This document shows positions 33,415 to 48,058 of a DNA stretch of 64,000 nucleotides, in pieces. The notes beneath the pieces were generated by a model, which was not told the DNA's origin, ran no database searches, and saw only the letters and a list, made by a program, of their open reading frames with translations. How positions within the stretch are numbered: position 1 is the first letter of the stretch; every line of letters begins with the position of its first letter. Source of the stretch: Rusavskia elegans (taxonomy: Eukaryota > Ascomycota > Lecanoromycetes > Teloschistales > Teloschistaceae); contig SAUG01000042.1 in NCBI GenBank assembly GCA_011316305.1, positions 186,001 through 250,000 on the forward strand, in the 5' to 3' direction. Both the position numbers and the translations under genes were made by a program.

Positions 33415-33955
33415 GGTTTTTTTTTAAAAAATTTTTATTTGAAATTATATTAAGTTTTTATATATATATATATATAATATCAATATTATATACGGCAACG
33501 ATTGTTATATTTACGTACAAAAAAATTTTCACAGCCAAAAATATATTCGTCAGACAAGAAAAATTTACTACGTTAAAAAAGAATTACAACGTTAATTATT
33601 TCTATTTGATTATTTTCTTTTTTATTCGCGATTACGAATTTTCTACTATTCTTTCTTCGACGTTATATATAATTATCAACTTCTAATATTTCCGCTATAT
33701 CTACCTACTATACTGCGAAGTTATTATCTATATTTATCGCTTCGGCTATATTTATCGTATAATCTATATTTAAACGATCTGTTAAACTATTAAAATATTC
33801 TTTAATCTATTTAATTTTAAAAGGGTCGCTAGATAGTACGCTAGCTACTACGGCTAAAAGCTTTACCCGGTCGATTAAATTAAAAAGAGATAGAGAAATC
33901 GGATAACGCGTTTTAAAGATGATAAAGAAAAAATCTTTATTAAAATCGAAATAGA
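33415..33955. mobile_element. Family R repeat, copy 2, left part
   Basis: Matches the first half of copy 1 (atacggcaacgattgttata.., ctgcgaagttatt.., ctagctacta.ggct). It stops abruptly at 33,955, where gypsy element A begins, and resumes at about 50,640 on the other side of A. Confidence 0.65.
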
Positions 33956-34444
33956 TATTATAAATACAGGCGGCGTATTTTAGAAAACGCGGTAGTATTT
34001 AATACAACGTTGGATTTCTTATTACGTTTTAATAGGCAGAGATATATAGACGGTTTAGATATGAAAACTAAAGAGTATTTTAATAGTTTTAGTAAATAAA
34101 TATTATAAATATCTCGATTCTAGTAGTTTTAATAAATAAATACTATAAATATTTCGATTTTAATAGTTTTAGTAAATAAATATTTTAAAATAGAACTAGT
34201 TTAGTTTTTTTAATTAATAAATAATCTAAATAGTAGAAGATTTTATTATTTATATAAATTCCGAACTCGACGTTTTCATAGTTCGTATTTAATTTATTAG
34301 TTATCGCTATATACTATTCTAGTAATTAAATTAATTTATTTTTATATTTTTTTAAATAATTATCTATTATATCTCCGTTTATAGATATATTAATAAATTT
34401 AATATAATTTTAGAAATACTAGATTTTTAGATAGTTTTATAATA
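33956..34444 (+). repeat. Left LTR of element A (489 bp)
   Basis: Starts TATTATAAATACAGG (ancestral TG changed to TA) and ends ..TTTTATAATA. Its matching partner is at 50,152-50,639. The U3 part contains 40-bp tandem repeats. Confidence 0.85.
34084..34192. repeat. 40-bp tandem repeats in the U3 of LTR A
   Basis: Two full units (34,084-34,123 and 34,124-34,163) and a partial third, each beginning tagtttta(g/a)taaataaata. The same array is visible in the LTR copies near 50,270 and 56,720. Confidence 0.85.
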
Positions 34445-37400
34445 TTTTAAATATCTTTAAAATATCTATCGCAGGTTAGCGTAAAATTTCTACTTTAAAT
34501 AATTCTAGCTATATAGCTAAATAGTCCGAATCTAAAAGAAAGGAAATTTATATAAAAGATAATAGTAATAATAAAAAAGTTAGTATTTCTACTACTAATT
34601 ATTATAACTATAGTATTAAAATCAATAAATTCGATAAATATTATAGAAATTATAATATATTAGAAAATTAGTTTATATAATCAGATATATATTTTATATT
34701 CTATCCTATTTCTAAAAAAAAAGAAAATACTTTTTACTATATTCTATCTTCGAAAACGAGTTTAATATTAGATAAAATCTCTCCTTCGTTAATATATAGA
34801 TAATAAAGAAAATAGCGAATATATTTTTATATAATTTATAAAATTTAAAAAAGCTATTTATAAAGTCTTCGGAATTTTAAATAAAATTTAAACTATTATA
34901 TACTTTATTTAATATCTTTAATAATAGAATATAGTATTTAACTACGCCGTATAATTTAAAAAATAGATACTATTAATAGAGTAGAATGTTAATATCCTAT
35001 ATATAATATTTAGATAAAAATTTATAAAATAAAAAAAAGACAAATTTATATATAATAGTCGAATATATAATATATTAGATAATCTAACTAAAATATCTAT
35101 TAATTTTATTAATAAACTATATAAATAAAATATAGAAAAATACTATAATAATAGACTATAAAATAATATAAAATATTATTAGAAATAATTCTATAAAAAA
35201 CTATCGTTAGATAAAAAAATTATAAAAAAACTACTATAAATCTATATTAGTAGAACTATATTCTATATAATAGCGATATAAAGAGAAAAATTCTAGAAAT
35301 AATAAAAAAAATAAAATTTTTAAAAAATACTATAATTATAGTAATCTAGACATTTTTATAAAAAAGTATCGGTTAAATTAAATATAATAATAATAGCTTA
35401 ATATTATATTAAATTTTCTTTTTAAAACTAGTAAAAAATAATTTTAAAAGATAATAATAGTAATTCTAAAATCTAGAAAACTAATTTAAATAAAAAATTT
35501 ATATTTATAAAAAATAATAAAATATTATAGAAAGCTATAATAAATAATATTTCGCTATAAATATTAATAGAATCTACTAGAAAAATAATCGTTTCTAGAT
35601 AGATAATTATAATAGAAAATATTTAATAAATATATTTTTAGACCTTTTATAATAGGAAATTAATAAAAGTAAAATTTATAATAATTTATAAAAAATTTAA
35701 AAACGTTTATAAAATATATATTAGCGACGAATATCTATAGAATAATAAATAGAATTAAAAAATAAATAATATTATCGATTTATTAGAAAAAAAACTAGAA
35801 AGTAATATTTCTAAAAATAAAATTATTTCTAAACCGATATTATAATAAAATAATATAATAATAGAAAATTAATATATATTATTTAAATATACCGTTTACT
35901 ATAATAATAACTATATATAATCTATAAATCGAAAAAAAAAATCGGATAGTATTTATTAAAACTATATTAACGTATTTTTATAATATCTATTAAAGTCGAA
36001 AGTTATAATATTTATAACTATTTCGAAAATATTATATATAGTAGATATAAATATTAAAAGAAATAATAAAAAAAAATTAGAATTTTTAATTAGAAACTTT
36101 ATAAATATATTTCGTAAATAGATTATAAAAGCTAGAAATATAAAAATATAAATAATAACTCGAAAAAAAATAAAATTTTAAAATAATAGATATATTATAA
36201 ATATATAATTTTATAGTTTAAAAAAAATATTTAAATTTTACTAGCTATATATATATATATATTTAAAATTAAAATAATTATTAAAATTAATAATAGATTA
36301 TAAAAAGTTAAAATATTTATTAATTAAAATATAACCGGAAATTTCGTATTAAAAGATTTAATTAAAAAAAATTTCTTTAAATTAAAAAAAAGAATCTATA
36401 TAATTTAATAGTTATTAATAGAAATAAAATACTAAATAGAAATAGAAAAATTATAAAAAAAATAATACTATTCTAAAAAATAATTAACTAGTATTTAAAA
36501 AAACTTTAATTTAATATTATTTAAATAGCTAGCTAAAAAACTATATTTAAAATTTTTAAATAAAAATATAATAATCTAATAATAGATTAAAAAAAAATAA
36601 AATATTTAATATTAAGTGATTTTTCTATATATAAAATATCTAGTTTATATTAAAATAGAAATTTCGGATAGATAAAAAATTAAAAATAAAATATAAATTT
36701 ATAATTTAAAAAAAAAGTAATTAAAAACTACTTAGATTAAATTTATTAAATACCGGTAGAAATTAGCTAGATTAATAAAATTAAAATAGAAAAAAAAATT
36801 AAAAATAAAATATAAATTTATAATTTAAAAAAAAAGTAATTAAAAACTATTTAGATTTAATTTATTAAATACCGGTAGAAATTAGCTAGATTAATAAAAT
36901 TAAAATAGAAAAAAAAAATTATAAAATTTTTAAAAATTCTATACTATCTAATAAAAAGTTAATAGAAAATCTATAAAAAAAAATTCTAGATAAATAAAAG
37001 AATTAGTTATATTTATTTCGGAAAAAAGTAATTATAAAAATATTATCTAAATATTAATTATAAAATTATAAAATTAGATTTTAATTAAATAAATAATCTA
37101 TATTTAAATCTATTTATCTACTATTTCTAATAAAATTATAAATATTCTAAAAATATTTAGATAAAAATATAAAAAAAAGATTTATTAGAAAATTTTAATT
37201 ATTAATAAAATATTTAATTCTTTTTATATTTAAAAAAATTAGAATATTTTATTTATATATTTATTACCGGATATTAAATAATATTATAATTAAAAATCGA
37301 TATCTACTATTAAATATTAGAAAATTTTAAAATAGATTTTCTAAAATATAATATTTTATAAAATTTAATTTTCGAAAATTATATAATTTTATATAAATAA

Positions 37401-38174
37401 AAATTAAAAAATAAATAAAAAATAACTTTTTAAATATAGTATAATTACTATAAATATATAATTATATTATTTTAATTTATAAATATTCCGATAATCTATT
37501 AGAATATAATTAATAATATATTTCGAAAATATCTAAATATATTTATTATTATCTATTTTAATAATATTTTTATTTTTTCTAAAATATTTAAAGAATATAA
37601 ATAATATATTAGTAAAGTTTTTAAATATCTAAAAAAAAGATTTATATTTTAAACTAAAAAAATATAAATTCTATAAAAATTTTTTTTTCTAGAATTTATT
37701 ATAGAATATAATAGATTATATACCGATTCTAGTAAATTAAAAGCTATTATAATATAGAAAACGTTAATAAATATTAAAAAAATCTAGAATTTTTTCGGAT
37801 TTATAAACTATAATTAAAAGTTTATAAAAAATTATTTTAAATAAAATTTTATTCTAATAGTTTTAATAAAAAATACTATCGAATAATATTAGAAAAAATA
37901 ATAATAATAAATATTTAAAGATTTTAAAAGAAAATATATAAAAAATCTAGTATCTAAAATATTTAATTTAAAAAAATAATTAAAAATAGGAATAGATTAA
38001 TTAGATCTAATTATAGATATATATTTTCTATAATAATATAATAGTAAATAGTATTTAGTAATATTTATATTAAAAAAATTATCGCTAGCGAAATAGACCT
38101 ATAATATCTATAATAAATAACTACTAGCTATAGTAATTATATTAAAATAATAGAAAATATACGCCGAAGAATAG

Positions 38175-38578
38175 TATTATAATTTTGAACTAAATCTTGT
38201 ACCAAATCCAATATTTAATAATAAAACCTTTGATATATATTAAATATTCAAGAGTTATTTAGTAATCAGCGTTGTTTAGTCATACTAATTATTGATTACT
38301 ATTAAATATAATATTTAGCTTTTTGATTATAATTAATATACGAATTATATTAATTATATTAATTATAAAAGATTTTTTTATCTATATTAATTTTAAATTC
38401 GACGTTTTTATAGCTCGTATTTAATTTATTAGTTATCGCTATATACTATTCTAGTAATCAAACTAATTTATTTTTAAATAAATTGAAATAAATATCTATT
38501 ATACTTCTGTTTATAGATAAATTAATAAATTTAACTAATTTTTAGAAAGATTAGAACCTTTTCGGTAATTTTATAATA
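38175..38578 (+). repeat. Left LTR of element B (404 bp)
   Basis: Begins TATTATAATTTTGAAC. It pairs with the right LTR over its full length and ends TTTATAATA. Confidence 0.82.
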
Positions 38579-39695
38579 TTTTAAATATTTTTAGAATATT
38601 AATCGCAGTTTAATATTAAATCTTCACTTTAAATAATTCTAGCTATATAGCTAAATAGTCCGAATCTAAAGAAAAGAAAATCTAAATAAAAGATAATAAT
38701 AATAATAAAAAAATTAGTATTTCTACTATTAGTTATTATAATTATAGTATTAAAATTAATAAATTTAACGAATATTATAGAAATTATAATAAACTAAAAA
38801 ACTAGTTTATATAATTAAAAATATATTTTATATTCTATTTTATATTTAAAAAAAAAGATATTTTTCGTCGTATTTTATTTTTAAAGATAAATTTAATATT
38901 AGATAAAATTTTTTCTTTACTAATATATAGATAATAAAAAAATTAACGAATATATTTTTATATAGTTTATAAAATTTAAAATAAAATTTAAACTATTAAA
39001 TATTTTATTTAATATCTTTAGTAGAAAAATATTATATCTAATTATATTTTATAATTTTAAAAATAGTTACTACTAATAGAATAAAATAATAATACTTTAT
39101 ATATAATATTTAGACGAAGATTTAAAAAATAAATAAAGATTAAATTTATATATAATAATCGAATATATAATATACTAGATAATCTAAATAAATTTATATT
39201 AACTTTAATAATAGATTATATAAACGAGATATAAAAAAACGATATAATAGTAGACTATAAAATAATACAAAATATTATTCGGAATAATTCTATTAAAAAT
39301 TATAATTAGATAAAAAAACCGGAAATAGCTACTATAAATCTATATTAATAGAACTAGATTCTATATAATATCGATATAAAAGAAAAAATTCTAAAAATAG
39401 TAAAAAAAAATAAAAATTCTAAAACGTACTATAACTATAATAAATTAAATTATTTCGCGAAAAAATATCAATTAAATAAAATATAATAACGATAGTTTAA
39501 TACTACGCTAAAAAAAGATTTTAAAGACTAGTAAAAAATAATTTTAAAAGACGATAATAATAGTTTTAAAATCTAAAAAACTAGTTTAAATAAAGAATTT
39601 ATATTTATAAAAAATAATAAAATATTATCGGAAACTATAATAAACAATACTTTTCTATCAATATTAATAGAATTAATTAAAAAGAAAGTTATTTC

Positions 39696-40107
39696 TATTA
39701 CGTCTACGATTCTATAGAGGTACGCTAGAAAATTAGCCAAGTAAGCGAGTCTAATTATCTATAGTTATCTATAGCCGCTATAGCCGATTTTTATAATAGA
39801 AACTTTTAGCGGATAGCTATCTATCGATACTATCGGCTACTTTTACTATATATATCGCTTTTTACTTTTATTAAATAGCTTTTTTTATTAATTATTAATA
39901 TAATTATTAAATATATTTTTACTATTTTCTTTTTAATTATCTATATAATAAAGACGTTTTATATTATTATAACTATATCTTCGCGACTATATAGGATTAG
40001 TTATAATAATCTATACTAGAATTCCTTTACTATTTAATAGTTCGAACTATATCTATAGCTATAGCTAGATTTAAATATAACGTCTTTTAATATATAGAGA
40101 CGTTATA
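39696..40107 (+). repeat. Left LTR of element C (412 bp)
   Basis: Homologous to 42,622-43,032 in direct orientation and to 52,711-53,104, 55,628-56,040 and 62,077-62,488 in inverted orientation. Confidence 0.85.
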
Positions 40108-42523
40108 TTTTAATAATTTACTATATTAGTTTCGTTACCTCGTTCTATAGATCGAAATAATACTATTAAAACGGTAACGCCTAATATCTATAAAAATAAT
40201 AGAGAATTTTAAAAATCTTAGTTTATTTAAATAAATATCTACTTCGTATTATATATAAACCAGTTTCTAAATAAAACGATTAAAGTTTTATTTAAAATTT
40301 TATATTTTAAAAAGATAGCTTTTAATTAGATATAGCCCCGTATAGAAGACTATTTTAATAATTCGGAAAATTAAAAGAAAAATAAAATATTATAGATTTT
40401 CTATATCTTTAGTAATCTAATTATAGCTATAAAAAAAACCTTCGGAAATAATAATAAAGATAGAATAATAGAAAGAAAACTAATAGTTTTAAAATAGTAA
40501 AAGTCGATAGTTATCTATATTATTTAGTTTAAAATATTAATTTATAAAATAAACTAGAAAGATTTGGCTTTAAAAGTTTATTTCTATCAAGGACTTTATA
40601 GAAAAATTAAGGAAGTTATAATAGTAATCGAAAAACTAAATTTACTAGTATTTTTTATCGAACTAGTAACTAAAAATAATATTTAATAGTATAAAATATA
40701 TATAGATAAATTAGTATTTAATAAAATAGAACTCGTTAAAAGATAATTTAAAGGAAATCTAATAGAATTTAATATTATTAAAATTAAAAGATTATAGATT
40801 AAAATTTATTATTTATATAGAAAGACGGAATATTTTAAAAAAAATTATCTAATTAAAAAGATAATAGAAATAACCGAATATTAATTCGAAATAATAGAAG
40901 AATTATCTAAAAAAAAAAACTAAAAAATATATAAAAAAAAGTTAAATAGTTTACTATAATAATAATTACTTTATCTATTTATTAGATTAAAAAAAAATCG
41001 GATAGTATCCTATAGAATCTAGATAAATAAAAAAGAAGTTAATAATAGAATTTAAATTATATAAAACTAAAAAACTATTTATAGTAGTATTTAAAATTAA
41101 AATCGGAAGTTATAAAATAACAGCTTTTATAAATAGAAAAAATAAAAATAAAATTATAAAAAGATTATATAACTAAATTAAAGAATATTTCTAAATATAT
41201 CTATAATAGAATAATAAAATTAAAAAAATCGAATTTAAAATAAAGAATAGATTTATTAGAATTTTAAACTTTATAGTAATCGAAAGCTCTAGATAATATA
41301 TTATTTTTAGAAGAAAATAGAAAAAATTAATTTCTAGAATACCGATATAAGAAAATATAGTTAGAAGAGAAATAGAACTATAAATAATATATTTTTTTAA
41401 ATATAAAAATCTTTTATATAGAAAATTAGATATTATATTAAATATAAAATATAAATTAATTAAAAAAAAATCGATACTTTATTTAAAAAGAAAGGCGAAA
41501 TATAGAAAATTAAAATTTAAAAAAATATTACTATCTACTTTTATAGCAAGCGCTGAAATATAATAAAATCTAGAAAATAATCTAGAAACTATAGATAGAA
41601 AATATTAAAAAAATCTATAAAAGTATTATTAAAGAAATAGAAAAAACTAAATATAATTCTACGCCTAAATTAGAAAAATAGCTAGAGAAAAAAAAGTTAG
41701 ATTCTATACTAAATATATAATTAAAAAATAAAATAATTACTAAAAAATAAAAATTAGTAAATATATTAGAAAATCCGGATATAATTTATAATATCGATAT
41801 TTAATTCGAAAAAAAAAAGTAATATAAAAAAATCTTTAACTAAATATTCTTTTATATATTTATCGAATCTAAAAGCTAGAAAAAATTGAATTCTTTTAGA
41901 AACCGATCTAAATTAATCGAATCGAAAATAGAAATAGATTTAATAGATATCTTTTATTCGACTAGCGTAAAATCTATAAAAGAGTAGAATATAATAGAAA
42001 TATTAAATCCGTTAAAATAAAATAATACGTATTATTTTTAAATAATAAAATTACTTTTCTATTTATCTAAAACGCGGTAATAAATAATAAAATATTTTTA
42101 TTTTCTAAAAAGTCGGCGGAAATCCGATTTCTAAATAAAGTATTTTTTATAAATTTATTTTTTAGAATCTAAAAAAAATTTAATATGACGATATATTTCG
42201 GTATATTTATTAAAAATATTTCTAATATTAGACCGAAACTTATTTTTTTTTATTTTTAAAATATTTTTTTATAGATATTAATTTTAGAAAAACTATAAAA
42301 AATTGAGCAGATAATATAAATAGTATTAGAAATTAAAAAATTATAAAATTTCTAGACCTGAATATATTTACTATAGATATTACTACTAATTTCTATCCTA
42401 TATTCTTTTAAAAAATTATAAATATAAAGACTATAAAAAAAAGATATAATAATATCTTTTAATTTAATTTAACGGAAAGATTATAAATAATTATCTTTTT
42501 TAAAAATATATAATAAAAATATA

Positions 42524-42526
<3 letters not shown>

Positions 42527-42554
<28 letters not shown>
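42527..42554 (+). repeat. 28-base poly(A) run
   Basis: An uninterrupted run of A just inside the right LTR of element C; the matching position in element D (about 53,165) is a T run, as expected for the opposite orientation. Confidence 0.9.
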
Positions 42555-42556
<2 letters not shown>

Positions 42557-42621
42557 AAAATTTAACTTTTAAAAACCCCGTATATAGAAAAGCTAGATAG
42601 AAAATAATATAGAAAAAGTTA

Positions 42622-43032
42622 TATTATATCTATAATTCTATAGAAATATACTAGAATATTAATTAAATAAACAAACTTTATTATCTATAGCTATCTATAG
42701 CTGCTATAGTCGATTTTTATAATAGAAGCTTTTAATAAATAGCTATCTATCGGTACTATCGGCTATTCCATTATATATATCGCTTTTTAATTCTATTAAA
42801 TAGCTTTTTTTATTAATCGTTAATATAATTATTAAATATATTTCTATTATTCTCTTTTTAATTATTTATATAATGAAAATCTCTTATAATATTATAATCG
42901 TATCTTCGCGGCTACGCGGGATTAGTTATAATAATTTATACTAGAACTTTCTTACTATTTAATAGTTCGGACTACGTCTACGGCTGTAGCTAGATTCGAA
43001 TATAACGCCATTTAACGTACAAGGACGTTACA
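42622..43032 (+). repeat. Right LTR of element C (411 bp)
   Basis: Ends GGACGTTACA with an unmutated CA, immediately followed by the ATTTC duplication. Confidence 0.85.
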
Positions 43033-46000
43033 ATTTCTAGATAGATAACTATAATAGAAGATATTTAATAAACGTATTTTTAAATCTTTTATAATAAGAA
43101 AATAGTAAAGAAAAGATTTATAATAATCTATAAAAGATTTAAAAACGTTTATAAAATATATTCTAGTAATAAATATCTATAAAATAATAAATAGAATTAA
43201 AAAATAAATAATATTATCGATATATTAGAAAAAGAACTAGGAAGTAATATTTTTAAAAATAAAATAATTTTTAAACCGATATTATAATAAAAAAATATAG
43301 TAATAGAAAATTAATATATACTATTTTATTAGACTATCTATTATAATAATAACTATAAAATTTATAAATCGGAAAAAAAAAAACTAGATAATATTTATTA
43401 GAACCATATTAATATATTTCTATAATATTTATTAAAATCGAAAATTATAATATTTATAACTATTCAGAATATATTTTATATAGTAGATATAAATACTATA
43501 AAAAATAGTAGAAAAAAATTAGAATTTTTAATTAGAAATTTTATAGATATATTTTATAAATAGATTATAAAAATTAGATATATTAAAATATAAATAATTG
43601 TTCGAAAAAAAATAAAATATTTTAATAATAGATATACTATAAATATATAATTTTATAGTCCGAAAAAAATAACTAAATTTAGCTAGCTATATATATATAT
43701 TCAAAATTAAAATAATTATTAAAACTAATAATAGATAATAAAAAAATAAAATATTTATCGATTTAGATATAACTAGAAATTTCGTATTAAAAAATTTAGC
43801 TAAAAAAAAAGTTTCTTTAAATTAAAAAATAAAATCTATATAATTTAATAAATATTAATAGATATATAATACTAAATAGAAATAAAAAAGTTATAAAAAA
43901 AATTAATATTATTTTAAATAATAATTATTTAATATAAAAATAAACTTTAGTTTAATATTATTTAAATAGCTGGCTATAAAAATATATTTAGTATTTTTTA
44001 ATTAAAAGATTATAATCTAGTAATAAATTAAAAAAAAAAAAATTTTTAGTTTTAAATAATACTTCTATATAGGAAATATCTAGTCTATTTTAAAATAGTA
44101 ATTTTAAATAGATAAAAAATAAAATATAAAATACGAATTTATAGTTTTAAAAAAAAATAACTAAAAATTATTTAGATTCGATTTATTAAATACTAGTAAA
44201 AATTAGCTAGATTAAAAAGATAAAAATAGAAAAAATAATAATAAACCTTTTAAAAACTTTATATTATCTAATAAAAAATTAATAAAAAATCTATTAGAAA
44301 AGATTTTAGATAAATATAAAAATTAAATAAATTTATTTCGGAAAAAAATAACTATAAAAATATTATCTAAATATTAATTATAAAATTATAAAATTATATT
44401 TAAATTAAATAAATAAATTATATCTAAATCTATTTATCTATTATCTATAATAAATTTCGAAACGTTTTATAGATATTTAGATAAAAATATAAAAAAAAGA
44501 TTTATTAGAAAATTTTAATTACTAATAGAATATTCGATCCTTTTTATATTTAAAAAAAATAGAATATTCCGTTTATATATTAATTACCGAAAGTTTAATA
44601 ATATAATAATTAAAAACCGATATTTACTATTAAGTATCAGCGACTTTAAAATAGATTTTCTAAAATAAAATATTTTATAAAATTCGATTTTCGAAAAATA
44701 TATAATTTTATATAAATAAAAATTAGAAAAAAATTAAAATTAGCTTTTTATATATAATATAATTACTATAAATATATAATTATTTTATTTAAATTTATAA
44801 ATATTTCGGTAATCTATTAAAATATTATTAATAATATATTTAGAAAATATTTTAATATATTTACTATCGTCTATTTTAATAATATTTTAGTTGTTTCTAA
44901 AATAAATAAAAAATATATATAATATATTAGTAAAGTTTTTAAATATTTAAAAAAAAGATTTATATTTTAAATTAAAAAAATATAAATTCTATAAAAATTT
45001 TTTTTTCTAGAATTTATTATAGAATATAATAGATTATATACCGATTCTAGTAAATTAAAAGCTATTATAAAATAGAAAACGTTAATAAATATTAAAAAAA
45101 TCTAGAATTTTTTCGGATTTATAAACTATAATTAAAAATTTATAAAAAATTAATTAAAAAAAACTTTTATTTTAATAATTTTAATAAAAGATACTATCGA
45201 ATAATATTAAAAAAAAAATAAATAATAAATATTTAAAAATTTTAAAAGAAAATATATAAAAGACCTAGTATTTAATTTATTTAATTTAAAAAAACTATTA
45301 AAAGTAAAAATAGATTTATTAAATCTAATTATAGATATATATCTTCTATAATAATATAATAATAAATAATATCCGGTAATATATATTTTAAAAAAGTTAC
45401 TACTAATAGAATAAAACTATAATATCTATTATAAAAAATTACTAACTATAATAATTATTTTAGAATAATAGAAAGTATATACCGAAAGATTATCGAAATT
45501 AATAATTTTTATAAATTATAAAAATCTTTTATATTTTATAATAATAAAATAATTTAATAGAAAATAAATATAATAGTCTAAACTTTTTAATTAATATAAA
45601 TTTAAAATATATTATATTTTAAACAAAAAAAAAAAAGTAAATATTCTAAATCGAAAAAATATTTATATAAAAATAAAAGAAGATTTTAGTAATAATATTC
45701 TAAAAATTAATAAAAATTGAATATTATTAGTAAATTAATATAAAATAAATATAATATTATATATATTTAGAAATAATTAAAAATCAATTTCTATTAAAAA
45801 AAAAGATTATAAATACTAGATAATAAAATCGATAAATATATTAAAGAATATTATAATAGAATATAATAAAAATATCTAGATATAATAAAAATAATATAAC
45901 TTTTATAATAATATTACTAGTTTTCTAATATAAAGTAATTTATTAAAATATATATAAAAAAATATTTTAATTATTAGTAAAATAGTTATACTATATATAT

Positions 46001-47654
46001 TAGTTATAGAAAGATTTAGTTTTAAAAACTACCGAATTTATTATAGAAGAAAGTTATATTAGATTTTATTATTAAACTTCTAAAATTAAAATATCTAATA
46101 ACGAATATAAAATATAATTCGATATTTAATATAGTAGATAGATTTATAAAGTATATTTATATAATTCTATTATAAAAAGATTTTATAATAAAATAATAAA
46201 AATCTATTATTTTAGATCGATTATTTTAATACTATAAACTACTAGAAGTATTAATAAATAATAAAAATAAACTTTTTATTTTAAACTATTAGAACATTTT
46301 TATTTATTTATTTAGTATAAAATTAAAAATATTAATAGCTTTTTATCCGGTAATAGATAGATAAATAGAATATACTAATTAAACTTTAGAATAATATCTA
46401 AATGATTATATTAGCGATATTTAAAATAATTAGATTTCGCTTTTACTAATAATATAATTAGTATTTAATATAAAAAAATCAAATATAATAAAAAAAATAT
46501 CGTTTTATACTAATAATAGAAGAAATTCGAATTTATTTAAATAATAACTACTATATAAATTATCGGAATTAATAATTTAAAAAATTAATATTTAGAAAAA
46601 AATCTATAGAAATATTTTTAGAATATAGAAATATTCGGATAATTACTAAAATAAAAAATAAAAAATAGTACTTTAATTAAAAAAAGAAAATAAAGTATAT
46701 CTTATTATAAAAAATTTAAAGACTAGAACTTTAAATAAAAAACTTAACTATATTAAAATCGGACTATTTTTAATTAAAGAAATTAAAAAATTTTAGAATT
46801 TCGAATTTAATTTATCTAAAAATACTAAAATATATTCGATATTCTATATATATCTTTTAGAATTAACCGATTTCGGATTACTATTATAATATATATTTAA
46901 TTTTAAAATATAAAAGAAAAATATCTTTATAGTCGAAAAGATTCTATAATAAAAAGATTAGAATTATCTAATTAAATAGAAAGGTTATTCTATTTTAGAA
47001 AATATTTAGAAATCTAAAAAATATTTAATAAACTACTAGAAGATTCTATAGCAGTTCTACTAATAATAGATATCGAAATATTTTAAAAAGAATTCGGCAG
47101 ACTATCTAAAATATTCTAAATCTATAGAAATAAATTAAATAAAAAACTATTAAAAAAATCTAGAAATTTAAAAACTTCGCTTTTTTTAATACTAGATATT
47201 TCTACTATAATAGCTTCTTTAATACGTTTATCTAATAAATCTATTTTTTAACGAAGCTATATTTCTTTTATAAAAGTAATATATATTTCTATCCGAGCTT
47301 TTTTTTAAATTTTATAAACTTTTCGGATATCTTTATATAATTTTAATTTTTTACTCTTTAAACGATTCTATTTAAATTAGATTACTCGGAAATTATATCT
47401 CTATCTATAATATAGATACTTGCTATATTTTCTAAAATAAATATAGATTTTATATACCTTTTTATATTTTATATAAATAGAGTAGACTTTTATTATAATA
47501 TTATTAAAAAATTTAAGAAAGTCAGTAAATTTATAGTATTAAATAGTATTAGATTTAAAATTATTTTAGAATATAGTATAGAAAAAAGGAAAAAAAGAAT
47601 TTAGAATAGTAGAAAAAAATCAGCTTCGAGACGAAGTTAAAAAAAAAAAGATAA

Positions 47655-48058
47655 TATTATAATCTTAGATTAGATCTTATACTAAATCTAGTATTTAGTA
47701 ATAAAATCTTTAATATATATTAAATATTTAAAAGTTATTTAGTAATTAGTATTATTTAAATATATTAATTACTAATTATTATTAAAGAAAATATTCAATT
47801 ATCTAATTATATTTAATATAATGATTATACTATTTATATTTATTATAGAAGATTTTATTATCTATATAAATTTCGAACTCGACGTTTTTATAATTTATAT
47901 TTAATTTATTAGTTATCGCTATATACTGTTCTAGTAATGAAACTGATTTATTTTTAAATTAATTTAAATAATTATTTATTATATCTCCGTTTATAGATAT
48001 ACCAATAAGTTCAACCAATTTTTAGAAATATTAAAGTTCTTTCGGTAGCTCTATAATA
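47655..48058 (+). repeat. Right LTR of element B (404 bp)
   Basis: Starts TATTATAATCTTAG after a purine-rich tract and ends TCTATAATA. Beyond it the pol sequence of element A resumes (gattactagaattaatgatt). Confidence 0.82.

Larger units (their letters stand above)
39696..43032 (+). mobile_element. Short LTR element C (3.3 kb, gag-like only), nested inside B
   Basis: LTRs of 412 and 411 bp (39,696-40,107 and 42,622-43,032) begin TATTACGTC/TATTATATC and end GACGTTA(T/C)A. The 5-bp sequence ATTTC is duplicated at 39,691-39,695 and 43,033-43,037, and element B reads straight across if C is removed. The 2.5-kb interior carries, on the plus strand, a stop-riddled frame with the look of a Ty3/gypsy Gag capsid region (about 40,270-40,900); no reverse transcriptase or integrase motif was found and there is little room for them. 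This suggests a non-autonomous element. It is heavily RIP-mutated. Confidence 0.8.
38175..48058 (+). mobile_element. Ty3/gypsy LTR retrotransposon B, nested inside A, itself carrying C
   Basis: Two 404-bp LTRs (38,175-38,578 and 47,655-48,058) enclose an internal region related to element A. The reverse transcriptase is near 44,560-45,250 with the decayed YxDD site at about 44,874-44,886. Element A's pol sequence stops at 38,174 and continues at 48,059, so B is inserted in A. B's U3 differs from that of A, but the 3' two-thirds of the LTR (from about ttcgac.tttttat) is shared, so A and B are two subfamilies. A purine tract (aaaaaaaaaag) precedes the right LTR at 47,641-47,650. A clean target-site duplication was not found. 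Confidence 0.82.

Noticed and set aside
34430..38170. Short direct repeats that looked like a CRISPR-like or satellite array
   Set aside because: The spacing is irregular and the repeats are explained by the low-complexity A/T sequence and by the duplication of element A in element B; CRISPR is not expected in a fungal nucleus.
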